NCBI RefSeq assembly: GCF_022370635.2
Contig: NZ_CP092362.2
Span: 2,914,001 to 2,978,000 of the forward strand
Length of the DNA stretch: 64,000 bases
Source of the DNA: Mycolicibacterium crocinum
GTDB lineage: Bacteria > Actinomycetota > Actinomycetes > Mycobacteriales > Mycobacteriaceae
Direction: 5' to 3'
The position numbers were made by a program, and so were the translations under genes. Shown piece after piece: positions 48,201 to 56,590 of the stretch (position 1 is the first letter of the stretch; each line of letters begins with the position of its first letter). The notes beneath the pieces were generated by a model. That model was not told where the DNA came from. It worked only from the letters and a program-made list of their open reading frames with translations, and searched no databases.

Positions 48201-49007
48201 GCCGACGCCGCCACCGACAAGGCCACGGTCAAACACCTGCGCGGTGCACTGGAGAACTTGGACACCTGGCGCCTGGGCCGCAACGGAATCGATGTGATCC
48301 GCAGCTTCGGGGTGCGGGCCGATGCCCGGCAATGGCAGGACGCGCTCGTGCGGCTGACGCCACGGTCCTACTCGATCTCGTCGAGCCCGCTGATCAGCCC
48401 GCACGAGGTGCAGCTGACGGTGTCGGTGGTGCGCTACGACGGACCGCACGGCGCCCGGCGCGGGGGAGTGTGTTCGACGTATCTGGCCGATCGTGCCGCC
48501 GATGCGGCCACGCCGATCTTCCTTCAGCACTCACCGCATTTCCGTCCGCCGCACGATCCGTGCGCACCGGTCGTGATGATCGGTGCGGGCACCGGCATCG
48601 CGCCGTTCCGTGGCTTCCTGCAGGAGCGCCGCGCGCTGGGCCACACCGGCCGCAACTGGTTGTTCTTCGGTGATCAGCACCGCGCCGAGAACTTCTACTA
48701 CCGCGACGATCTCACTTCGATGGTGTCCGACGGCTTCCTGAGCCGTCTCGATCTGGCATTCTCCCGCGACCAGGCCAAGCGAATCTACGTGCAGAACAAG
48801 ATGATCGACAACGGTGCGCTGCTGTGGAGCTGGCTTCAGGACGGCGCACACCTGTACGTGTGCGGCGACGCGGCGGGCATGGCCACCGGCGTGGACGCCG
48901 CGCTGAGCACGATCATCGCGACGCATGGGCGCTTGAGTGCCGAGGCCACCCACGATTACAAGCGGGAACTCGTTGCGACGAAGCGCTACTTGCGCGACGT
49001 GTACTGA
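45210..49007 (+). CDS. Assimilatory nitrate reductase fused to CysJ-like diflavin reductase
   Basis: A 1265-residue two-part enzyme. Residues ~18-720 are a Nas/NarB molybdopterin oxidoreductase: 4Fe-4S ligands Cys23, Cys26, Cys30 and Cys62 (CSYCGVGC...LCTKG), then NIESNSRLCMASA and the C-terminal cofactor domain. From about 735 a flavodoxin domain starts (VVLWASQTGNAEDLAARLVDEF), followed by FAD (RSYSISSS, ~1051) and NADPH modules (GAGTGIAPFRGF, ~1123) as in CysJ. It would reduce nitrate to nitrite with NAD(P)H in the cytosol with no separate reductase. The start is uncertain: ATG 45210 or GTG 45234, neither with a good ribosome-binding site. First gene of the nitrate assimilation cluster. 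Confidence 0.92.
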   Translation: MCRRQSGAVGVGDDCADHIRTACSYCGVGCGIEVRTKPGLGGPVIASVVGDRLHPTNGGRLCTKGATHAELMGNPDGRAMNALIRRARGEEFDAASVDDAVATVGARLADIADRHGPDSIALYVSGQMSLEAQYLATKLAKGFIRTVNIESNSRLCMASAATGYKQSLGADGPPGSYDDFDCADVFFVIGANMADCHPILFLRMADRLRAGAKLIVVDPRRTATAEKADLYLQLRPGTDLALLNGLLHLLVESGDIDADFIAAHTEGWAAMPEFLADYPPARVADLTGLAEADIRTAATMIAQAGEWMSLWTMGLNQSTHGTWNTNAICNLHLATGAICRPGSGPLSLTGQPNAMGGREMGYMGPGLPGQRSVVSAADRSFVESMWGLEPGTIRSEVNRGTVDMFSQMASRDIKACWIICTNPVASVPNRAGVIAGLEAAEFVVTQDAYADTATTRYADVVLPAALWAESDGVMVNSERNLTLVQRCVPSAGQSRPDWQLICQVAAAMGFGAHFDYRSSEEVFDEIRGFANPQTGYDIRGVSYDRLRETPVQWPCAPGDTDDRHPIRYLDDGVLAFATPSGRAVFHARPHMEPHECPDDEYPLVLNTGRLPHQWHTMTKTGRVAKLTRLDNGPFVEVHPADAAALDILDGQPVEVSSRRGRAVLPAVVTDRVRPGTCFAPFHWNDEHGDDVTVNAVTSDAVDQQSLQPELKVCAVRLHPLDMSPVQAQPDRRALSGGPVVLWASQTGNAEDLAARLVDEFATNGVEADLASMADVNPAELACVRDVFVVTSTFGDGGPPDNGVTFWGRLRAPDAPALPGVRFAVLGIGDRSYDQFCGHARAVDARLAELGGRRVVDRSDCEIHDEVAIGQWIRRIVRLINPAATVEVPTATAAKRFTRAEPIHAKLSRNVRLTPVSAAKEVREFGFDISEHGVGYSVGDSLGVMPINDDDDVSEWLSVTGLPGDEVIEVDGVDCTLREALTTRYDICRLTPNLVTFLADAATDKATVKHLRGALENLDTWRLGRNGIDVIRSFGVRADARQWQDALVRLTPRSYSISSSPLISPHEVQLTVSVVRYDGPHGARRGGVCSTYLADRAADAATPIFLQHSPHFRPPHDPCAPVVMIGAGTGIAPFRGFLQERRALGHTGRNWLFFGDQHRAENFYYRDDLTSMVSDGFLSRLDLAFSRDQAKRIYVQNKMIDNGALLWSWLQDGAHLYVCGDAAGMATGVDAALSTIIATHGRLSAEATHDYKRELVATKRYLRDVY

Positions 49008-49042
49008 CCTCACGGCGGCGCCCGCGGCAAAGTGAGGAGGTT

Positions 49043-49058
49043 GTGACACATCGATCAC
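49043..49058. promoter_or_regulatory. Possible GlnR-like site before the transporter gene
   Basis: GTGACACATCGATCAC contains AC-N9-AC (49046-49058), the loose consensus reported for mycobacterial GlnR, and GTGA...TCAC dyad symmetry. It lies 22 bases before the NarK-type start. The consensus is short, so chance occurrence is quite possible. Confidence 0.25.
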
Positions 49059-49080
49059 GGCATGCAGCGAAGGCGCAACA

Positions 49081-50553
49081 ATGAATTCCTACCGTGAATG
49101 CATGCAGACTTCACCCACCCGCAGTGGCTACGACATCGACGACTGGGATGCCGAAGACGTCGAAGCCTGGAACAACGGCGGCGCGAAAATCGCACGCCGC
49201 AACCTGATCTGGTCGATTTTCGCCGAGCACGTCGGCTTCTCGGTGTGGTCCATCTGGTCGGTGATGGTGCTGTTCATGCCGCAGGGCGTGTACCACATCG
49301 ACGCGGCAGGCAAGTTCTTCCTCGTGGCCGTACCGACCCTGGTGGGCGCCCTGCTGCGGATCCCGTACACGTTCGCCACTGCCCACTTCGGCGGTCGCAA
49401 CTGGACGATCTTCTCGGCGCTGGCGCTGTTGATCCCGACGGTGCTGACGCTGTATTTCATGGCGCACCCGGGCACGTCGTACACGACGTTCCTGATCGTG
49501 GCCGCCTTCGCCGGGCTGGGCGGCGGCAACTTCGCCTCCTCGATGACCAACATCAACGCCTTCTATCCGCAGCGGTACAAGGGCTGGGCTCTGGGACTCA
49601 ACGCCGGTGGCGGCAACATCGGCGTTGCCGTCATCCAGATCGTCGGGCTGCTGGTCATCGCGACCGTGGGCAACCGGTCGCCGCATCTGGTCTGCGTGGT
49701 CTACCTGGTGCTCACCGCATTGGCCGCCGTCGGCGCAGCGATGTTCATGAACAACCTGACCAACCAGCGCAGCGATGCGCGCTCGATGATCGACGTTGCG
49801 GCACAACGAGATTCGTGGCTGATCTCGCTGCTGTATATCGGTACCTTCGGGTCGTTCATCGGGTTCGGCTTCGCCTTCGGTCAGGTACTGCAGATCAACT
49901 TCCTGGCCGGGCTGGCCCACGGTGGACCCGCGACCCCGGCGATGACCGCGCAGGCATCGCTGCACGCCGCCCAGATCGCTTTCATCGGACCCGTTCTCGG
50001 CTCCCTGTCGCGCCCGCTCGGCGGCTGGCTGTCGGACCGGTTCGGCGGCGGCAAGGTCACCCTCTACACGTTCTTCGCGATGATCGCCGCCGCCATGTGG
50101 CTGGTCGCCGCGGGTGAGATCGACGACGCGACGCCCGGGCCGGCATCCGGTGCCACCATGGCCGCGTTCATCGCCGGATTCATCACGTTGTTCATCTTGT
50201 CCGGGATGGGAAACGGCTCGGTCTACAAGATGATCCCGTCGATCTTCGAGGCCAAGTCGAAGAGCCTTGATGTCGGCACGGCCGAGCGCAGCGCGTGGTC
50301 ACTGCGGATGTCGGGCGCGCTGATCGGAATCGCCGGTGCGATCGGCGGACTCGGCGGGGTCGGGGTGAACATCGCCCTGCGGGCGTCGTATCTGTCCCCG
50401 GCGAAGTCCGCGACCATGGCTTTCTGGGTGTTCCTCGGCTTCTACGTGCTGTGCGCAGCGATCACCTGGGTGGCCTACGTCCGCACACCCAAGAGGGCCG
50501 CTGTCATCACGTCCGACAACCCCGCGGTCGACAGCGCCGCAGCCGTCGCATGA
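49081..50553 (+). CDS. Nitrate/nitrite transporter, NarK/NarU type
   Basis: A 490-residue MFS porter with 12 transmembrane segments and a hydrophilic N-terminus (DIDDWDAEDVEAWNNGGAKIARRNLIWSIF). Nitrate signatures are GLGGGNFASSMTNINAFYP and the second GIAGAIGGLGGVGVN. It resembles longer E. coli-like NarK/NarU and M. tuberculosis NarK3 rather than the 406-residue transporter at 33749. ATG 49081 has GAAGG before it. It overlaps nirB by 4 bases, so it is coupled to nitrite reduction and is expected to import nitrate or nitrite for assimilation. Confidence 0.92.
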   Translation: MNSYRECMQTSPTRSGYDIDDWDAEDVEAWNNGGAKIARRNLIWSIFAEHVGFSVWSIWSVMVLFMPQGVYHIDAAGKFFLVAVPTLVGALLRIPYTFATAHFGGRNWTIFSALALLIPTVLTLYFMAHPGTSYTTFLIVAAFAGLGGGNFASSMTNINAFYPQRYKGWALGLNAGGGNIGVAVIQIVGLLVIATVGNRSPHLVCVVYLVLTALAAVGAAMFMNNLTNQRSDARSMIDVAAQRDSWLISLLYIGTFGSFIGFGFAFGQVLQINFLAGLAHGGPATPAMTAQASLHAAQIAFIGPVLGSLSRPLGGWLSDRFGGGKVTLYTFFAMIAAAMWLVAAGEIDDATPGPASGATMAAFIAGFITLFILSGMGNGSVYKMIPSIFEAKSKSLDVGTAERSAWSLRMSGALIGIAGAIGGLGGVGVNIALRASYLSPAKSATMAFWVFLGFYVLCAAITWVAYVRTPKRAAVITSDNPAVDSAAAVA

Positions 50554-53072
50554 GCCCCGCGAGCCGGACCGTCGTGGTCGTCGGACACGGTATGGTCGGC
50601 CACCGGTTCGTCGAGGCGCTGCGGGATCGCGACCGCGACGGGATCTGGCGGGTGGTCGTGCTGTGTGAGGAACCCACGGCGGCATACGACCGGGTCGGGT
50701 TGTCGTCCTATATCGACGGCTGGGACCGCACGACGCTGGCCCTGCCCGGAAATGATTATGCCGGAGACGATCTGGTCGATCTGCGGATCGGCGAGCCGGC
50801 CGTCGCGATCGAACGCGACGTCCGTGAGGTCGTCACCTCAGCGGGCGAGCGCATCGGTTACGACGCGGTTGTGCTGGCGACCGGCTCGTACCCGTTCGTT
50901 CCGCCGATCCCCGGTAGCGACTCCGACCGTTGCTTCGTGTACCGGACGCTGGAGGACCTCGACGCTATCCGCGCGGCTGCTGCCACGGCCCGGCCCGGGG
51001 CGACCGGCATCGTCGTCGGCGGTGGTCTGTTGGGACTGGAAGCGGCCAACGCGCTGCGCCTGCTGGGCCTCACGCCGCATGTGCTGGAACGGTCGCCGAG
51101 GCTGATGCCGATCCAGGTGGACGACGGCGGCGGTGCGCTGCTGAACCGGTTGATCACCGATCTCGGCATCGTCGTCCACACCGATGTCGCGTCCACCGAG
51201 ATCGTCGAGAGCGCCGACGGGATCACGGTGTCGCTGTCCAACGGTGAGCGGCTCGACGGGGCGATGCTGGTGTTCTCCGCAGGCGTGCGCCCGCGCGACG
51301 AACTGGCCCGGACGAGCGGGCTTCCGATCGCCGAACGGGGCGGGGTGCTGACCGACATCAGTTGCGCGACCGATGATCCGCGGGTGTACGCCATCGGTGA
51401 GGTCGCCGCGGTGGAAGGCCGTTGCTACGGGCTGGTGGCGCCGGGCTACACCATGGCCGAGGTGGTGGCAGACCGGCTGGTCGGCGGCGCCGCCGAATTC
51501 CCGGGTGCCGACCTGTCCACCAAACTCAAGCTCCTCGGCGTCGACGTCGCGAGCTTCGGCGATGCCCATGGCAGCACACCCGGGGCGTTGGAAGTCGTGC
51601 TCAACGATGCCGTCAACCAGACCTACGCCAAACTCGTTGTTTCCGATGATGTTTCGACGCTGCTGGGTGGAGTGCTGGTCGGCGACGCCACCGCGTACGC
51701 CACCCTGCGCCCGCTGGTCGGCCGCCCGCTGCCCGCCGACCCGGCCACGCTGATCTCGCCGGCCGGCGCCGAGGTCGGTGTGGGCGCACTTCCGGACGAG
51801 GCGCAGATCTGCTCGTGCAACGCGGTGTCCAAAGCCGCCATCTGCGGAGCCATCGCTGATGGCGCGCACGACGTGCCGGCGATCAAATGTGCCACCGCCG
51901 CTGGAACATCCTGCGGCAGTTGCATTCCCATGCTCAAGCGGATGCTTGAGTCGCAGGGCGTGGCCATGTCCAAGGCGCTGTGCGAACATTTCGCGCAGTC
52001 CCGCGCGGAGCTGTTCCAGATCGTCGCGTCGACCGGTATCCGTACGTTCTCGAAACTGATCACCGAGCACGGGACGGGAACCGGCTGCGACATCTGCAAG
52101 CCGGTGGTGGCCTCGATTCTGGCGTCCACGTCGTCGGACCACATTCTCGACGACCAGACGGCCGCACTGCAGGACACCAACGACCACTTCCTGGCCAATA
52201 TCCAGCGCAACGGCACGTATTCGGTGGTGCCGCGGCTGCCTGGTGGTGAGGTCACCCCCGAACAGCTGATGGTGATCGCGCAGGTGGCTCGCGATTTCGA
52301 CCTCTACACCAAGATCACCGGCGGCCAGCGCATCGACCTGTTCGGCGCCCGCGTCGAACAGCTGCCGCAGATCTGGAAGCGGTTGGTCGATGCCGGCATG
52401 GAATCGGGGCACGCCTACGGCAAATCGCTGCGCACGGTCAAGAGTTGTGTCGGCTCGTCGTGGTGCCGCTACGGCGTGCAGGACTCGGTGGCAATGGCCG
52501 TCGAGCTCGAATTGCGCTATCGCGGACTACGTTCACCCCACAAAATCAAGATGGGCGTCTCCGGCTGTCAACGAGAATGCGCGGAGGCGCGGGGTAAGGA
52601 CGTCGGGGTGATCGCCACCGAGAAGGGCTGGAATCTCTACGTCGGTGGCAACGGTGGCGCCACTCCGAAACACGCGCAGCTGCTGGCCGGCGACCTCGAT
52701 TCCGACACCCTGGTCCGCTACATCGACCGCTACCTGATGTTTTACATCCGCACCGCAGACCGCTTGCAGCGCACCGCTGTTTGGCAGGAGAGCATTGAGG
52801 GTGGGCTTGATCACATCCGCGATGTGGTGTGTGCGGATGCGTTGGGTATCGCCGCCGACCTCGACGACGCGATGGCCCGACATGTTGAGGGCTACTCCGA
52901 CGAGTGGGCGGGTGTGCTGAACGACCAGGAAAAACTGGCTCGTTTCGTGTCGTTCGTCAATGCTCCCGACGAGTCGGACCCGACGGTCGCGTTCGACGAA
53001 AGCGGCCCCCGCAAGGTGCCGCTACTGCTGGGCATGCCCGGCAGCGTCAACGTGGCCGAAAGCCGAACGTAA
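50550..53072 (+). CDS. nirB: NAD(P)H-dependent assimilatory nitrite reductase, large subunit
   Basis: An 840-residue siroheme enzyme that reduces nitrite to ammonia. N-terminal FAD/NAD domains (VVVVGHGMVGHRFVEAL; GIVVGGGLLGLEAANAL) are followed by two BFD-like [2Fe-2S] regions (CSCNAVSKAAICGAI...CGSC and GCDICKPVVASI). The ferredoxin/siroheme domain has CVGSSWCRYGVQDS and SGCQRECAEARGKD, which supply the four cluster cysteines. ATG 50550 overlaps the transporter stop. All cofactor motifs are complete. A 48-base gap precedes nirD. Confidence 0.95.
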   Translation: MSPASRTVVVVGHGMVGHRFVEALRDRDRDGIWRVVVLCEEPTAAYDRVGLSSYIDGWDRTTLALPGNDYAGDDLVDLRIGEPAVAIERDVREVVTSAGERIGYDAVVLATGSYPFVPPIPGSDSDRCFVYRTLEDLDAIRAAAATARPGATGIVVGGGLLGLEAANALRLLGLTPHVLERSPRLMPIQVDDGGGALLNRLITDLGIVVHTDVASTEIVESADGITVSLSNGERLDGAMLVFSAGVRPRDELARTSGLPIAERGGVLTDISCATDDPRVYAIGEVAAVEGRCYGLVAPGYTMAEVVADRLVGGAAEFPGADLSTKLKLLGVDVASFGDAHGSTPGALEVVLNDAVNQTYAKLVVSDDVSTLLGGVLVGDATAYATLRPLVGRPLPADPATLISPAGAEVGVGALPDEAQICSCNAVSKAAICGAIADGAHDVPAIKCATAAGTSCGSCIPMLKRMLESQGVAMSKALCEHFAQSRAELFQIVASTGIRTFSKLITEHGTGTGCDICKPVVASILASTSSDHILDDQTAALQDTNDHFLANIQRNGTYSVVPRLPGGEVTPEQLMVIAQVARDFDLYTKITGGQRIDLFGARVEQLPQIWKRLVDAGMESGHAYGKSLRTVKSCVGSSWCRYGVQDSVAMAVELELRYRGLRSPHKIKMGVSGCQRECAEARGKDVGVIATEKGWNLYVGGNGGATPKHAQLLAGDLDSDTLVRYIDRYLMFYIRTADRLQRTAVWQESIEGGLDHIRDVVCADALGIAADLDDAMARHVEGYSDEWAGVLNDQEKLARFVSFVNAPDESDPTVAFDESGPRKVPLLLGMPGSVNVAESRT

Positions 53073-53120
53073 CAGCCGCGAAACACGACCCCTCTATCAA
53101 GGTTCTTGGAGGCTTCAACC

Positions 53121-53486
53121 ATGACAGTTCTTGCGGATGCCCGGGTCGGACTCGACCTCGATGTGTGGACCACCGCCTGCCCGCGTAGCGCACTGCTGCC
53201 CGGTCGCGGCGTCGCGGTGCTGCTGCCCGGCGGCGAGCAGGCCGCGTTGTTCCTACTGGCCGACGGCACACTGGCCGCGGTCGGCAATATCGACCCGTTC
53301 GGCCGCGCCGCGGTGATGTCGCGCGGATTGGTCGGGGATCGGCGTGGCGAGCCCACCGTGGCGTCGCCTTTGCTCAAGCAGGTGTTCTCCCTGGTCGACG
53401 GTCGGTGCCTCGACGACGAGTCACACGCACTGCCGGTCTACGACGTCAGGGTGGTCGATGGATTCGTCGAGATCAGAAGTCGCTGA
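53121..53486 (+). CDS. nirD: Nitrite reductase small subunit
   Basis: A 121-residue Rieske-like protein without the CxH pairs of a true Rieske cluster, as usual for mycobacterial NirD (118 residues in M. tuberculosis). Typical segments: DVWTTACPRSALLPGRGVAVLL and GEPTVASPLLKQVFSLVDG. ATG 53121 has GGAGG 8 bases before it. It works with NirB. The 3' end overlaps the following gene by 29 bases in another frame. Confidence 0.92.
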   Translation: MTVLADARVGLDLDVWTTACPRSALLPGRGVAVLLPGGEQAALFLLADGTLAAVGNIDPFGRAAVMSRGLVGDRRGEPTVASPLLKQVFSLVDGRCLDDESHALPVYDVRVVDGFVEIRSR

Positions 53487-54603
53487 CCCGCTGACGGGCT
53501 TCACCGTCGGGGTCACCGCCGCGCGCCGGGCCGAAGAACTCATCACGCTCTTGGAGCGTCGCGGTGCCGCGGTCGTTCACGCGCCGACGATCCGGATCGT
53601 GCCGCTGGTCGACGATGTCGAACTGCACCGGGTGACCGAACAGCTCATCGCCGAACCACCCGACCTGGTGGTGGTGACCACCGGTATCGGGTTCCGCGGC
53701 TGGGTCGAGGCCGCCCACGGCTGGGACGTGCACGACGGGTTGCTCGCGGCACTGGGGTCGACGCGCATCCTGGCCCGTGGCCCGAAGGCCCGTGGCGCGG
53801 TTCGCCAGGCCGGGTTGTGCGAGGAGTGGAGCCCGGAGTCGGAATCGTCGGTGGAAGTGCTGGAACGGCTGCTGTCCGAGGGCGTGGACCAGTTGCGCAT
53901 CGCGGTGCAACTGCATGGTGCCGCCAGCGAATGGGAACCCGACACCGACATCTGTGACGCGCTGACCCGGGCCGGAGCCCAGGTGGTCCGGGTGCCGGTG
54001 TACCGCTGGGAACAGCCCGACGACACCCGGCGCATCGACCAGCTGATCTCGATGATCGTCAATTCCGACGTCGATGCCGTGAGCTTCACCAGTGCACCCG
54101 CTGTCGCCTCCCTACTTGAACGTGCGAAAGCCGTTGGGGCACTGGACTGTCTGATCCACGCGCTGCGTCACAACGTGGCGGTGTTCTGCGTCGGCCCGGT
54201 GACGGCGAGCCCCCTGGCCCGGCTCGGTGTCGAACCGCGCTCGCCGCAACGGTACCGGCTCGGCGCGCTGGCCAGGCTGATCACCGATGAATTGCCGGTC
54301 CTGGCAAAGCAATTCAGCGCCGGAGGTCACCGCATCAGCGTCCGCAGCGCCAGCGTCGAGGTCGACGGCCAGCTCAAGGTGCTACCGCCGGCGGCCATGG
54401 CACTGCTGCGCCGGCTGCTGGTGGCGCCCGGGCTGGTGGTGTCCCGCGAAGAGCTCCTTGCCGAACTGCCCGGCGGTGGTGACGACACCCATGCGGTGGA
54501 GACCGCGATGGCGCGGCTGCGCTCCGCGTTGGCCGCCCCACGGGTGGTCCAGACCGTCGTCAAGCGCGGTTACCGACTCGCGGTGGATGTGGAGGCGTCA
54601 TGA
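53458..54603 (+). CDS. HemD-like protein with C-terminal winged-helix DNA-binding domain
   Basis: A 381-residue protein, same length as M. tuberculosis Rv0260c. Residues ~15-260 resemble uroporphyrinogen-III synthase (GFTVGVTAARRAEELITLLERRGAAVVHAPTI; VDAVSFTSAPAVASLLERA). The last ~100 form an OmpR-type winged helix (LPPAAMALLRRLLVAPGLVVSREELLAELPGG...TVVKRGYRLAV). This fusion suggests a regulator that senses a tetrapyrrole intermediate, or an enzyme with a regulatory tail, tied to siroheme demand of NirB. ATG 53458 overlaps nirD; GTG codons nearby are possible. Confidence 0.85.
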   Translation: MDSSRSEVADPLTGFTVGVTAARRAEELITLLERRGAAVVHAPTIRIVPLVDDVELHRVTEQLIAEPPDLVVVTTGIGFRGWVEAAHGWDVHDGLLAALGSTRILARGPKARGAVRQAGLCEEWSPESESSVEVLERLLSEGVDQLRIAVQLHGAASEWEPDTDICDALTRAGAQVVRVPVYRWEQPDDTRRIDQLISMIVNSDVDAVSFTSAPAVASLLERAKAVGALDCLIHALRHNVAVFCVGPVTASPLARLGVEPRSPQRYRLGALARLITDELPVLAKQFSAGGHRISVRSASVEVDGQLKVLPPAAMALLRRLLVAPGLVVSREELLAELPGGGDDTHAVETAMARLRSALAAPRVVQTVVKRGYRLAVDVEAS

Positions 54604-55277
54604 CACCCGAACTGATCCTGGTCGCCCATGGCACCCGAAATCAGTTGGGGCTGGCCACCATCACCGAGATCGCGTCGGCCGTCGCCGAACATGTCGGTCC
54701 CGTGCGTACCGCGTTCGTCGACGTACTCGGGCCCAATCCCCGTGAGGTGCTCGCCGATTCGGCGGCACCGGCGATCGTCGTTCCGGCCTTCCTGGCGTCG
54801 GGCTACCACGTCAACACCGACCTGCCGGCCCGGGTGGCCGAGAGCGGCCACACCTGCGTCACGATCACGCCGGCCTTAGGACCTGATCCGGTGTTGGCCG
54901 AGATCATGCGGACCCGGCTGCTCGAGGCGGGCTGGTCGCCCGGTGACGCGGTGGTGATGGCAGCGGCCGGATCGTCGGATCCGTCGGCCCGGCGGGAACT
55001 GGTCCACGCCGCGTCCCTGCTGGCCGACCGGGTAGGGGAGGTGCACCTCGGCTTCGTCGCCACCGGTGCGCCGACCGTCGCGGATCTCGTGGGCCGGATC
55101 CGCTCTCGGGGACGGCGGGTGTTCATCGCGTCCTACCTGTTGGCGCCCGGGGTGTTCCACACCAAGCTGGCCGGTTGCGGCGCACAGGCGGTGACCGAGC
55201 CGCTCGGCGCACACCCCGAGCTCGTGGCGCTGCTGGCTCGCCGTTTCACTGCGCGCATCGGCATAACGATTCACTGA
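54600..55277 (+). CDS. Sirohydrochlorin chelatase-like protein (SirB/CbiX family)
   Basis: A 225-residue protein with LILVAHGTRNQLG at the N-terminus (metal-binding His), FLASGYHVNTDLP, and a second half repeat with SYLLAPGVFHTKL. It resembles the two-domain CbiX/SirB enzymes that insert Fe2+ or Co2+ into sirohydrochlorin. Next to nirBD it most likely makes siroheme for nitrite reductase; M. tuberculosis has the counterpart Rv0259c next to Rv0260c. ATG 54600 overlaps the previous stop (ATGA). No SUMT methyltransferase gene is in this window. Confidence 0.85.
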   Translation: MTPELILVAHGTRNQLGLATITEIASAVAEHVGPVRTAFVDVLGPNPREVLADSAAPAIVVPAFLASGYHVNTDLPARVAESGHTCVTITPALGPDPVLAEIMRTRLLEAGWSPGDAVVMAAAGSSDPSARRELVHAASLLADRVGEVHLGFVATGAPTVADLVGRIRSRGRRVFIASYLLAPGVFHTKLAGCGAQAVTEPLGAHPELVALLARRFTARIGITIH

Positions 55278-55306
55278 TTTGGGGCCCGCGGTGGCACCAT
55301 TGATCG

Positions 55307-56587
55307 GTGTCCGCTGAACTGAGCCAGAGCCATCGAACGTCACCGCTGTTAGCGGCCGACATCGATGAGGCCGGTCAGCGAATTTCGGACGTGGTCAGCC
55401 AGAGCCCGTTGCAGTACAGCGACCGGCTTTCCCAGGCCACCGGCGCCGACGTCTACCTCAAGCGCGAGGACTTGCAGAGCGTGCGGTCCTACAAGCTGCG
55501 GGGTGCCTACAACTTGCTCAAGCAGCTCTCCGAGGCCGAACTGTCCGCCGGGGTGGTGTGCTCGTCGGCCGGTAACCACGCGCAGGGCTTCGCGCTGGCC
55601 TGCCGGTTGATGGGAGTGCACGGCCGGGTGTATGTGCCGGCCAAGACGCCGAAGCAGAAGCGCGACCGGATTCGCTACCACGGTGGCGAGTTCATCGACC
55701 TGATCGTCGGCGGGGCCACCTACGACCTGGCTGCCGCGGCCGCCCTCGACGACGTCGCCCGCACGGGCGCCACCCTGGTCCCGCCGTTCGACGATCTACG
55801 CACGATGGCCGGGCAGGGCACCATCGCCATGGAGATCCTCGCCCAGCTGGACACCGAGCCGGACCTGGTGGTCGTGCCGGTGGGCGGTGGCGGGTGCATT
55901 GCCGGCATCACCACCTACCTGGCCGAGCGGACCACCAACACCGCGGTGTTGGGCGTCGAGCCCGCCGGCGCCGCATCGATGATCGCGGCGCTGGCCGCGG
56001 GCGGCCCGGTCGACCTCGAGCACGTCGACCAGTTCGTCGACGGCGCAGCGGTGAAGCGGATCGGGGGACTGCCGTATCAGGCACTGGCCGCGGCCGGCGA
56101 CATGGTGTCGGTGACGACGGTCGACGAGGGCGCGGTCTGCACGGCGATGCTCGACCTCTACCAGAACGAGGGCATCATCGCCGAGCCCGCCGGGGCGCTG
56201 TCGGTGGCCGGGCTGCTGGAGGCCGGCGTGGAACCGGGGTCGACGGTGGTGTGCCTGATCTCCGGCGGCAACAACGACGTGTCGCGCTACGGCGAGGTGC
56301 TCGAGCGGTCGCTGGTGCACCTCGGGCTCAAGCACTACTTCCTGGTCGACTTCCCGCAGGAGCCGGGCGCACTGCGCCGGTTCCTCGACGAGATCCTCGG
56401 GCCGAACGACGACATCACCCTGTTCGAGTACGTCAAGCGCAACAACCGCGAGACCGGTGAGGCACTGGTCGGCATCGAGCTCGGCTCGGCCGCAGGCCTG
56501 GACGGGCTGCGGGCGCGGATGGATGCCTCCGGCCTGCATGTGGAGCCGCTGGAGCCCGGCTCACCGGCGTACCGGTATCTGACCTAG
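55307..56587 (+). CDS. ilvA: Threonine dehydratase (isoleucine biosynthesis)
   Basis: A 426-residue PLP enzyme that deaminates threonine to 2-oxobutanoate, the first step to isoleucine. The PLP lysine is in SYKLRGAYN, the substrate loop is SSAGNHAQG and the phosphate-binding loop is VGGGGCIAG. A C-terminal ACT-like domain (LKHYFLVDFPQEPGALRRFLDEILG) for feedback control is present, but only one copy, as in the short form. GTG 55307 gives MSAELSQSHRTSPLLAADIDEAGQRI. Position beside vapBC and treXYZ matches M. tuberculosis Rv1559. Confidence 0.96.
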   Translation: MSAELSQSHRTSPLLAADIDEAGQRISDVVSQSPLQYSDRLSQATGADVYLKREDLQSVRSYKLRGAYNLLKQLSEAELSAGVVCSSAGNHAQGFALACRLMGVHGRVYVPAKTPKQKRDRIRYHGGEFIDLIVGGATYDLAAAAALDDVARTGATLVPPFDDLRTMAGQGTIAMEILAQLDTEPDLVVVPVGGGGCIAGITTYLAERTTNTAVLGVEPAGAASMIAALAAGGPVDLEHVDQFVDGAAVKRIGGLPYQALAAAGDMVSVTTVDEGAVCTAMLDLYQNEGIIAEPAGALSVAGLLEAGVEPGSTVVCLISGGNNDVSRYGEVLERSLVHLGLKHYFLVDFPQEPGALRRFLDEILGPNDDITLFEYVKRNNRETGEALVGIELGSAAGLDGLRARMDASGLHVEPLEPGSPAYRYLT

Positions 56588-56590
56588 GCG

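Noticed and set aside
49008..49037. Possible terminator hairpin after the fused nitrate reductase
   Set aside because: CCTCAC/GTGAGG stem has a long loop and no U-tract; it does not meet the requirements for an intrinsic terminator.
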